A stretch of DNA of 64,000 nt from Smittia aterrima (lineage: Eukaryota > Arthropoda > Insecta > Diptera > Chironomidae): the NCBI GenBank assembly GCA_033063855.1, contig CP093829.1:3048243-3112242 (forward strand). The letters are read 5' to 3'. Under the pieces are notes generated by a model. That model was not told the origin of the DNA. It searched no databases and worked only from the letters and a program-made list of their open reading frames with translations. Shown here piece by piece: positions 33,109 to 43,137 of the stretch; the first letter of the stretch is position 1, and every line of letters starts with the position of its first letter. A program made the translations under genes and the position numbers.

Positions 33109-34916
33109 ATGTCTTTGAGTCACGTTTTTAACTCTATTAGACGATTGAAAAGTTTATTAGACTTCTCTGGTAAAGCTAACGCTATTGAAAAGGAGTTTGG
33201 TCAGATAAAAGAGAACTCGGAACGCGTCAGATTTTTGCTAAAGCTTTTTGATGAATTTGATATCAAAGTAGGAGGAAAGTCTAAAGTGAAGAAGAACAAT
33301 GCGATCGCTGAATCATGTCGCACAAAAGGCAATCAATTTTATCAGAAAAGTCAGTTTCTCGATGCACTTTCATCTTACAATGAAAGTTTGTGTTTCGCTG
33401 AGCCAGGTGAGATAAACACTTCAAGAGACTCTTTCTCTTTATGTTTCAAGTAATGTAATAAGAAATCCATTTAACTTTAATTTCAGGATCCAAAAATATT
33501 GCTCTGGCCTACGCAAATCGTTCTGCTGTTTACTGTGAAATGAAACTGTATGAGAAATGTTTGAAGAACATCGAGTTGGCCAAGGCAAATCATTATCCTA
33601 ATCCGGAAAAGTTGAAGAAGCGAGAAGAAGTTTGCTTATTGATGATCAACAATAAGAGCAGCGAATTGAGTCCTTCGAATGTCATGATGGGCGCAGAATT
33701 TTTGAAATTGTCGCATCCAGCAAACAAGAAACTTCCATTCGTAGCTGATTGTCTCGAGTTGAAAACTAACAATGAATTTGGTCGACACATAATCACGAAA
33801 ACTGCATTACAACCTGGAGATGTCGTTTGCTGTGAAGAACCGTTCACAAAATTCTTGTTGCCTTCTCATCAATACAAGTATTGCGCAAACTGCTTAAACG
33901 ATAACTTCTTGGATCTCTCTCCATGCAACGAATGCATTTCGACAATGTTTTGCTCTGAAGAGTGTGAACGAGTTGGACAGGAAAAGTTTCACAAGTTCGA
34001 ATGTCCAATCAACGATGAGCTTGATATAAGGTACTTACCAAATATGGGTATCGCATTGAGATCTTTTTTCGAAGCATTACACATTTGCGATGGAAACTTG
34101 GAGGATCTAAAAGCTTTGATTGAAGAGAACAAAAACTCTTCGAAGACTCTTCTCGACTATGAATTTCCGGTCGAAGCTAAGACTGTCCTCAAAGCAATTG
34201 ATGCTTTGTCAACAAGTGAAAGCAAAAGAAGTGAAGAAGAAATGTTCCAATTTGCAGGAGTTGTTGCAATCGTGTGCGATTTGTTTTTTAAGCAAACAAA
34301 ACTCGGAGAGATTTTGGCAACAAGAAGTGATGAAGACTTTTTTCATTCATTTATTCTCAAATATAGTCAAATTGCTTTCACCAACGGCCATGGAATTTAC
34401 AACGGCGTAATGAACAAATCTGAGGTAGAAAATAATCCAGAATATGGAGCTGCAGTCCTCCCTTTCTGCTCTCTCCTGAATCATTCATGTGCTCCAAATG
34501 TTATGCGTGAAAATGTGAATTGCAAAATTTATCTCATCGTCATTCGACCAATTCCAATCGGTGGTCAACTTTTTGACAGTTATGGATACGATCACTGCTC
34601 TGGAACATTGCAGCAACGACAGGCTATGTTGCACAATTACAAGTTTAAGTGTTCGTGCGAAGCTTGCAAAGGAAACTATCCTCTCTGCGAAGATCTGAAA
34701 GACAAAGATCCTCACTTTTACCAGCTCATCTCTGACAACTGCGAAGACTTAAATTTCGATCTCGCAAGAAAAAACTTCAAGACATACTGCAAATACTTGA
34801 AAAAAATGGATCGCCAATATCCAAGTTCCGAGATCTACTACGTTCGAGATTGTTTAATACGCTGCATTCAAATTTTTACAACCACAGACTTCAAGATAAA
34901 ACTTTCTGAACATTAA
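33109..34916 (+). CDS. SET-MYND (SMYD4-like) protein, copy 2
   Basis: Exons 33109-33406 and 33487-34916 encode 575 residues. MYND ligands, NHSC, LFDSYG and CSCEAC are intact. The intron is only 80 nt. Compared with copies 1 and 5, about 30 nt that included the usual GTAAGATT donor are missing, and a GTGAGATAAAC sequence that is internal to the other introns now serves as donor. The coding frame is unaffected. In the region after MYND it shares ISDE/INDELD-type residues with copy 5, while other parts resemble copies 1 and 3. Confidence 0.9.
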
Positions 34917-35057
34917 TTTGAAATGAATGTTCTAACATTAAAGACCAAATAAACATTGACATATTAAAAAAGTCTTCATTTTATTTTCGCTTTAACTAAA
35001 CGAGATTCTTGAGTTCTTGAGCCAATGATTTTAGCCTTCACAGAATTCTGATACTTT

Positions 35058-35095
35058 TCAGTTGCCATAATTATTCAAATTATTTTTGGAGATCA
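35058..35095 (+). promoter_or_regulatory. Promoter block of SMYD copy 3
   Basis: TCAGTTG at 35058-35064 and AGATCA at 35090-35095 (+31), followed by the shared leader. Confidence 0.4.
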
Positions 35096-35174
35096 TGACT
35101 CATCGTTTGTAGACTTTTGTAGAGACGAAAGAATTTATTGAAAATCGAGCAAAATAAATAAAAACCTAAACAAG

Positions 35175-37001
35175 ATGTCTTTGAGTCAAGTTTTCCACTA
35201 TAATTACCAATTGAACAACCTATTAGCTCTCTCTGGTAAGGCTAACGCTATTGAAAAGGAGTTTGGTCAGATAAAAGAGAATTCAGAACGCGTCAGATTT
35301 TTGCTAAAACTTTTTGATGAATTTGGTATCAAAGTCGAAGGAAAGCTTCGATTGGAGAAGAACAATGCGATCGCTGAAACATATCGCACAAAAGGCAATC
35401 AATTCTATAAGAAAAGTCAGTTTCTCGATGCACTTTCATCTTACAATGAAAGTTTGTGTTTCGCTGAGCCAGGTAAGATTGCTGTTCCAAGAAGTTTTAT
35501 GAGATAACCACTTAAGAAACTCTTCTTCTCTTTATGTTTCAAGTAATGTAATGAGTAAAATCATTTAACTTTAATTTCAGGATCAAAAAATATTGCTCTG
35601 GCCTACGCAAATCGCTCTGCTGTTTACTGTGAGCTGAAACTGTATGAGAAATGTTTGAAGAACATCGAGTTGGCCAAGACAAATCACTATCCTAATCCGG
35701 AAAAGTTGAATAAGCGAGAAGAGACTTGCTTATTGATGATCAACAATAAGAGCAGCAAATTGAGTCCTTCGAATGTTCCGGTCGGAGAAAATTATCTGAA
35801 GTTGACGCATCCAGCAAACAAGAAACTTCCATTCGTAGCTGATTGCCTCGAGTTGAAAACTAACAATGAATTTGGACGTCACATAATCACGAACACTGCC
35901 TTGCAACCTGGAGATGTCGTTTGCTGTGAAGAACCGTTCACCAAACAACTTTTGCCATCTCATCGATTCAAATATTGCGCAAACTGCTTAAACGATAACT
36001 TCTTGGATCTTTTTCCTTGCAACGACTGCACTTCAACGATGTTTTGCTCTGAAGAGTGTAAACGAGTAGGACAAGAGAAGTTTCACAAGTTCGAATGTAA
36101 AATAAGCGATGAGTACGTACCAAATATGGGTATCGCATTGAGAACTTTTTTCGAAGCATTACACATTTGCGATGGAAACTTGGAGGATCTCAAAGCTTTG
36201 ATTGAAGAGAACGAAAACTCTTCGAAGACTCTTCTCGACTATGAATTTCCGGATGAAGCTAAAACTGTCCTCAAAGCAATTAATGCTCTGTCAACAAGTG
36301 AAAGTAAAAGAAATGAAGATGAAATGTTCCAATTTGCAGGAACAATTGCAATCGGATGCTATCTGGTTGTGAAGCATTCAAAACTCGGAAAGATTTTGGC
36401 AACAAGAAGTGATGAAGACCTCTTTTATTCATTTGTCTTCAAACATAGTCAAATTGCTTCCGTCAACAGCTATTCACTTCACAACGGCGTAGTGAGCAAA
36501 TCTGAGGTAGCAAATAATACAAAATATGGATCTGCAATCTTCCCTTTCTGCTCTCTCCTGAATCATTCATGTGCACAGAACGTTTATCGTATACATTCGG
36601 ATTGTAAAAACTTTCTCGTCATCATTCGACCCATTCCAGCTGGAGGCCAACTTTTTGACAATTATGGATACGAACACAGCTCCAAACCGCTGCAGCAACG
36701 CCAGGCTTTGTTATTGAACATTTACAAGTTTAAGTGTTCATGCGAAGCTTGCAAAGGAAATTATCCTCTCTTCGAAGAACTGGAAAGAAAAGATCCTCAC
36801 TTTTACAAGCTCATCTTGGAAAACTACAACGACTTAAATTTCGACCTGGCGAAAGAGAACTTCAAGTCATACTGCGACTATTTGAAGAAGATGGATCGCC
36901 AATATCCAAGTTCCGAGATCAGCTTCGTTCGAAGTTGTTTAATAGAATGTATTAAAATTTTTGCAACTTCAGACTTCAAGATAAAACTTTCTGAACATTA
37001 A
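35175..37001 (+). CDS. SET-MYND (SMYD4-like) protein, copy 3
   Basis: Exons 35175-35472 and 35581-37001 encode 572 residues. Shorter by three residues than copies 1, 2 and 5 because of indels around the segment following the MYND domain. Zinc ligands (CANC, CNDC, CSEEC, HKFEC), NHSC, LFDNYG and CSCEAC are present. CAQN follows the NHS motif where CAPN is usual. The first half is close to copy 4 (both read VPVGENYLKL), while the second half is closer to copies 1 and 5. Confidence 0.9.
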
Positions 37002-37142
37002 TTTGAAATGAATGTTCTAACATTAAAGACCAAATAAATTTTGACACAATAAAAACATCTTCACTTAATTTTCGCTTTAACTAAACGAGCATTGGCCATT
37101 GATTTCAGCCGAGTTCTGATGTATTTCTTCTTCACTTGTGTT

Positions 37143-37180
37143 TCAGTTGCCTGAATTATTCAAATTCTTTTTGGAGATCA
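37143..37180 (+). promoter_or_regulatory. Promoter block of SMYD copy 4
   Basis: TCAGTTG at 37143-37149 and AGATCA at 37175-37180 (+31). Confidence 0.4.
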
Positions 37181-37259
37181 TGACTCATCTTTTGTATACT
37201 TTTGCAGAGAAGAAAGTTTTGATCAAAATCGAGAAAAATTAAATTCAAGCTTAAACAAG

Positions 37260-39109
37260 ATGTCTTTGAGTCACGATTATTATTATACAGACAAATTGAG
37301 CAACTTAATAGCCATCTCTGGTAAGGCTAACGCTATTGAAAAGGAGTTTGGTCAGATAAAAAAGAATTCAGAACGCGTCAGATTTTTGAGAAAACTTTTT
37401 GATGAATTTGGTATCAAAGTCGAAGGAAAGCTTCGATTGGAGAAGAACAATGCGATCGCTGAAACATGTCGCACAAAAGGCAATCAATTTTATAAGAAAA
37501 AACAGTTTCTCGATGCACTTTCATCTTACAATGAAAGTTTGTGTTTCGCTGAGCCAGGTAAGATTGCTGTTGATTCAAAACAGTTTTATGAGATAAACAT
37601 TTCAAGAAACTCTTCTTCTATTTATATTTAATAAAGATCTAATAAGAAATCCATTTAACTTTAATTTCAGGATCAAAAAATATTGCTCTGGCTTACGCAA
37701 ATCGTTCTGCAGTTTACTGTGAATTGAAACTGTATGAAAAATGTTTGAAGAACATCGAGTTGGCCAAGACAAATCACTATCCTAATCCGGAAAAGTTGAA
37801 TAAGCGAGAAGAGACTTGCTTATTGATGATTAATAAGAGCAGCAAATTGAGTCCTTCGAATGTTCCGGTCGGAGAAAATTATCTGAAATTGTCGCATCCA
37901 GCAAACAAGAAACTTCCATTCATAGCTGATTGCCTCGAGTTGAAAACTAACAATGAATTTGGACGTCACATAATCACGAAAACTGAATTACAACCTGGAG
38001 ATGTCGTTTGCTGTGAAGAACCGTCCGTCAAACAACTTTTGCCTTCTCATCGATTCAAGTATTGCGCAAACTGCTTAAACGACAACTTCTTGGATCTCTC
38101 TCCATGCAACGAATGCACTTCAACAATGTTTTGCTCTGAAGAGTGTGAACGAGTTGGACAGGAAAAGTTTCACAAATTCGAATGTCCTATTATCGATTCG
38201 CTAAATGACATTAACAATGAGACTTGGCGTATGGGCTTGAGAACTTTCTTCGACGCATTGTTTGTAAGCGATGGAAACTTAGAGGATATCAAAGCTTTAA
38301 TTGCAGAGAATCAAGACTCTTCATTGACTGTTTTCGACTGCGAATTTCCTTTCGAAGCTAAAACTGTCCTCAAAGCAATTGATGCTCTTTCAACAAGTGA
38401 AGGAAAAAGAGACGAAGGTGACATGTTTCGTCGAGCAGGAGTCGTTGCATTGGCATGCGATTTGTTTGTGAAGAAAACAAAACTTAGCAAGATCCTGGCC
38501 ACAAGAAGTGATAAAGACTTCTTTTATTCGTTTGTCTTTAAACACAGTCAAATTTCTGCAATCAACTGCCACTCACTTAACAACGGCGTTGTCAACAAAT
38601 CTGAGATCGAAGCAAATCCTAATTTTGCGTCTGGATGCTTCCTTTTCTGTTCTCTCTTGAATCATTCATGTGCTCCGAATCTTGTTCGTGTATCTTCAGA
38701 TTGCAAGAACTATCTTATTATCATTCGACCAATTCCAGCTGGAGGACAACTTTTTGATGATTATGGCCCTCTTCACATCTTCGAAACATTGCAGCAACGA
38801 AGATTTACATTAATGGAACATTATAAGTTTGAATGTTCGTGCGAAGCATGCAAAGGAAACTATCCTCTCTACAAGGAGCAAAAACGTATCGATCCTGAAT
38901 TTTCTAAGTTCATCTCCGACGACGCTTTCAAGCTCGCCAGGTTGGACTTAGATCGTGCCCATAGAAAATTAAAGTCATACTGCGACTACTTGAAGAAGAT
39001 GGATAGTAAATATCCAAGTTTTGAGATCAGTTGGGTTCAAGAGTGTCTTCTACGATGTTTCACAATTTTTTCAATGTCAGAGTTCAAATTAAAACTTTGT
39101 GAACATTAA
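37260..39109 (+). CDS. SET-MYND (SMYD4-like) protein, copy 4 (divergent C-terminal half)
   Basis: Exons 37260-37557 and 37671-39109 encode 578 residues. Up to about the MYND domain it is almost the same as copy 3. After about 38,200 it diverges strongly, for example FVSDGNLEDIKALIAENQDS, EANPNFASGCF, LFDDYGPLHIFETL and a lengthened C-terminal helix region with LARLDLDRAHRKLKSY. Catalytic-domain landmarks (NHSC, DYG, CSCEAC) remain. The mosaic pattern fits gene conversion of the 5' half onto an older 3' half. The 3' flank also lacks the GAAATGAATGTTCTAACA block of copies 1-3. Confidence 0.9.
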
Positions 39110-39236
39110 TTTCTTGTTCTCTTGTTAAAGACTAAATAAATTTTGATACAATAAAAACTTTTTTTTATTTTATATTCAAAGCATTTAGACGTGTTAATTT
39201 AATTTAGCTTACTTTAATAATTTGTTAATTTCTTTT

Positions 39237-39277
39237 TCAGTTGCCATAATTAGTCAAAATTTTTTTTTTGGAGATCG
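39237..39277 (+). promoter_or_regulatory. Promoter block of SMYD copy 5
   Basis: TCAGTTG at 39237-39243 and AGATCG at 39272-39277. A longer T run pushes the spacing to +34. Confidence 0.4.
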
Positions 39278-39355
39278 TGAGTCATCGTTTGTAGACTTTT
39301 GTAGAGAAGAAGTTTAAATCAAAATCGAGAAAAATTAAATTAAAACTCAAACAAG

Positions 39356-41190
39356 ATGTCTTTGAGTCTCATTATATACTATGTTGAACAATTGGGCAAC
39401 TTAATAGCCAAGTCTGGTAAGGCTAGAGCTATTAGAAAGGAGTTTGGTCAGATAAAAGCAAATTCGGAACGCGTCAGATTTTTGCTAAAACTTTTTGATG
39501 AATTTGGTATCAAAGCCGAAGGAAAGCTTCGATCTGAGAAGAACAATGCGATCGCTGAATCATGTCGCACAAAAGGAAATCAATTTTATCAGAAAAGTCA
39601 GTTTCTCGATGCACTTTCATCTTACAATGAAAGTTTATGTTTCGCTGAGCCAGGTAAGATTGTTGTTGTTTCAAAGAAGTTTTGTGAGATAAACACTTCA
39701 AGAAACTCTTCTTCTCTTTATGTTTCATGTAATAAGAAATCCATTTAACTTTAATTTCAGGATCCAAAAATATTGCTCTGGCCTACGCAAATCGTTCTGC
39801 TGTTTACTGTGAAATGAAACTGTATGAGAAATGTTTGAAGAACATCGAGTTGGCCAAGACAAATCACTATCCTAATCCGGAAAAGTTGAATAAGCGAGAA
39901 GAGACTTGCTTGGAGATGATCAATAAGAGCAGCGAATTGAGTCCTTCGAATGTTCCGATGGGAGAAAGTTATCTGAAGTTGACGCATCCAGCAAATAAGA
40001 AACTTCCATTCATAGCTGATTGTCTCGAGTTGAAAACTGACAAAATATTTGGTCGACACATAATCACGAAAACTGCATTGCAACCTGGAGATGTCGTCTG
40101 CTGTGAAGAACCGTTCGTCAAACAACTTTTGCCTTCTTATCAATTCAAGTATTGCACAAACTGCTTAAATGACAACTTCTTGGATCTTTTTCCATGCAAC
40201 GAATGCACTTCAACGATGTTTTGCTCTGAAGAGTGTGAACGAGTTGGACAGCAAAAGTTTCACAAGTTCGAATGTCCAATCAGCGATGAGCTTGATACAA
40301 GGTGCTTACCAAATATGGGTACAGCATTGAGAACTTTCTTCGAAGCATTACACATTTGCGATGGAAACTTGGAGGATCTCAAAGCTTTGATTGAAGAGAA
40401 CGAAAACTCTTCGAAGACTGTTTTCGACTATGAATTTCCGGATGAAGCTAAAACTGTCCTCAAAGCAATTGATGCTCTGTCAACAAGTGAAAGTAAAAGA
40501 AGTGAAGATGAAATGTTTGCACTAGCAGGAGTCATTGCAATCGGATGCTATTTGGTTGTGAAGCATTCAAAACTCGGAGAGATTTTGGCAACAAGAAGCG
40601 ATGAAGACTTCTTTTATTCATTTGTCTTCAAACATAGTCACATTGCTTCCGTCAACTGCCACTCACTTGGAAACGCCGTTGTGAGCAAATCTGAGGTAGC
40701 AAATAATACAGACTATGGATCTGCAATGTCTCCTTTCTGCTCTCTCCTGAATCATTCATGTGCTCCGAACGTTATTCGTGAAAATTCGAATTGCAAGAAC
40801 TATGTCATCATCATTCGACCAATTCCAGCTGGTGGTGAACTTTTTGACGATTATGGATACGAACACAGCTTCCAAACGCTGCAGCAACGCCAGACTTTGT
40901 TATTGCGCAATTTCAACTTTAAGTGTTCATGCGAAGCTTGCATTGAAAACTATCCTACCTTCGAAGATCTGGAAAGAAAAGATCCTCACTTTCACAAGCT
41001 CATATCGAACAACTACGAATACTTAAATTTCGATCTCGCCTGTAAGAAATTCAAGTCATACTGCGATTATTTGAAAAAGATGGATCGCCAATATCCAAGT
41101 TTCGAGATCAGCTACGTTCGAGACTGCTTAGTACGATGCATTAAAATTTTTGTTACCACAGACTTCAAGATAAAACTTTCTGAACATTAA
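39356..41190 (+). CDS. SET-MYND (SMYD4-like) protein, copy 5
   Basis: Exons 39356-39653 and 39761-41190 encode 575 residues. The domain order is as in copy 1. MYND begins CTNC (CANC elsewhere), and the zinc ligands are complete. NHSCAPN, LFDDYGYEH and CSCEAC are intact. The 107-nt intron is nearly the same as in copies 1, 3 and 4. This is the last unit of the array; its 3' flank runs straight into the mRpS25 promoter about 170 bp later. Confidence 0.9.
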
Positions 41191-41357
41191 TTTCTCGTTC
41201 TCATATTAAAGACCAAATAAATTTTGAGACAATAAAAACATTATTTTAGGCAATTTATCTTTTTTCTTGTAGCTAAAATTACTAGTGATCAGCTTAACAA
41301 CTTAGCTTTGTTTAGAAGTTGTAATTTGGCTTAATTAAGCTAATTTTGTCTCCAACT

Positions 41358-41380
41358 TCAGTTGCATGAAATATTCAAAA
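41358..41380 (+). promoter_or_regulatory. mRpS25: mRpS25 promoter element resembling the SMYD promoter block
   Basis: TTCAGTTGCATGAAATATTC matches the start of the SMYD block (TTCAGTTGCATAAATAATTC in copy 1) almost base for base. There is no AGATC downstream here. Confidence 0.45.
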
Positions 41381-41505
41381 AAAATCTGTTTTCATGAAAA
41401 CGTTCACACGTTCGCTCAGCCGCAGGGTTGTGCAAAGTTGGTCTGCAGGGTCTTATCAAAACAAAACGTGAAAAATCCGGAAAATTAAAATAAAAACTAA
41501 TCGCA

Positions 41506-42070
41506 ATGCCGTTCATGAAAGGAAAAGCGCCAGTCCGAAGGACAATCAAGTTCTTGGAAGCTGGAAAAATAGTTTTGAAAGACAAAATCAAGATTGTCAG
41601 CATAAATTATAACACAGTGGGAAAACATCACGATGGAGCGCGAAGTTTCGTTTTCTGGACTCTTCCGCAATTGCAATATAAAAATCCTGAAGTCCAAGTT
41701 GTTACTTTCAAAAATATGACGCCATCGCCTTTCATCCGATGCTACTTTGGTGAGTTGACAAGAAGAAGAAAAGATTCTGTGAATTAATTTAACGTTTGAT
41801 ATTTTAGAGGACGGAAAGCAAATGCTTATCGACGTCGACAGCAAATCCAACGATGACATTATCAAACATCTCGTGAACGTTATTGGAAAATCAAAGGATC
41901 AATTGCAAGCAGAAGCGATAGCAGCGGAAAAGAAAGACAATCCCTCGAATTTCGGTGTTGGATGTTTCAGAAGTTGCATGTGCGAGATCCCAGATCAAGT
42001 GCCTTGCACGGGAGTCCTTCCTCTTCCTTATCATATGCGAGGCAAATACAGAAACACACCAAAAGAGTGA
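41506..42070 (+). CDS. mRpS25: Mitochondrial small ribosomal subunit protein mS25
   Basis: Exons 41506-41749 and 41808-42070 encode 168 residues, full length for the family. The start MPFMKGKAPVRRTI and the conserved core (ARSFVFW, LQYKNPEVQVVTFKNMTPSP, MLIDVD) match animal mS25. C-terminal cysteines near CFRSCMCEIPDQVPC are also typical and may bind a metal or an Fe-S cluster together with neighbouring ribosomal proteins. It is a structural component of the mitochondrial small subunit. It is single-copy and conserved, and marks the right edge of the SMYD array. The intron is 58 nt with a GTGAGT donor; the joint splits a Glu codon. Confidence 0.95.
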
Positions 42071-42177
42071 AATATTGTAATGAGTTCTAAAGCTAGAAAA
42101 TTAAAAAATTTAGAAATTTAATTATTTGTGTTTGGTGGTAATCGGATTGGGATATCAGACTGAGCTCTACGAACAAG

Positions 42178-42193
42178 CTCTCTCTCTCTCTCT
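42178..42193. repeat. (CT)8 microsatellite
   Basis: Uninterrupted CT dinucleotides downstream of mRpS25. GAGA-type factor binding is possible but not shown. Confidence 0.8.
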
Positions 42194-43089
42194 GTCTTCT
42201 CAGGATTTTAATTGTCATGCTTCACTAAGCTGATTAGCGCTGTTCGAGTGCTCGAGATCAGACAAGTTTCAGCAAAGTTTATAAAGTCCGGTCCTTCCCA
42301 AATTTGAAGTGAGTCCGCCCGACCCACTCGAACCTAAATTAAAGGAATCATGAAAGTAATTGACAGATTTGACGAAAGAGATTCGTCTTCCCACCACTTT
42401 TTATTTTCATTTCGATGTTTTCCGTTTCATGAAATCCTGTTATTTTAAGCAGCTGATAGAGTACGAAAACGAAATAACCGAGAATCACTAAAAATATCTG
42501 CGACACGAGACAACTGTTTATGAAATAATTATGCAATATAATGATTTGATTTTGATATTTGAGTGATCTTGATTATCGAGGACTTCTGTTGAATCTTTTA
42601 TGGATAGCAAATTAAAGAATTACTAACTTTTAATTCACAGCTTAAACGAACAGTTGATTTTAGTGGGTACTGGCTTCGATTTAAAAGTTTTTGTTAGTTT
42701 TTATTGAAAACTTTCTGGGGAAATGAATTATTTATTGTGCTATGCTAACGACCAGATACACCAGCGATTCGTTAGCAGATTAGTATCAAACTGATGTTGA
42801 TCAAAAGTTCGTAAGCTCCAATTGAGATTAAATGTTTCGTGAATGATTTTGTTGAACTTGTTGTCACCCAACTTAGCAAAACTTGGTCATAATACTATTT
42901 TATCAACATTGACCTCATGACAGTTCAATATTATTCAACTTTTATTTATTTTACGTTTTACGCTTGATCAGTGGGCAAAATCTTCCAATCATTTAGTCGA
43001 GACGACCCCTTGAGGGACGAAGTTCTTTCTAGTTTCATTTCTTGGTTGTTTCATTTTCATGAAATGCTGTTACTTTTGTCCAACATTTT

Positions 43090-43137
43090 ACTCTATCGAG
43101 AATAATTTATTTTCGCATTATTTTGAGGCGATAGAGT
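43090..43137. repeat. Inverted repeat, 9-bp perfect stem
   Basis: ACTCTATCG at 43090-43098 is mirrored by CGATAGAGT at 43129-43137 around an AT-rich loop with partial further pairing. Function unknown. Confidence 0.4.

Larger units (their letters stand above)
30897..41240 (+). repeat. Tandem array of five SMYD gene units (about 2.1 kb each)
   Basis: Each unit runs from a TCAGTTGC/AATTATTCAAAT/GGAGATC promoter block through a two-exon gene to an AATAAATTTTGACA polyadenylation block, with about 170-260 bp between stop and next start. The shared intron position and alignable flanks show segmental tandem duplication, not retroposition. Confidence 0.9.
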
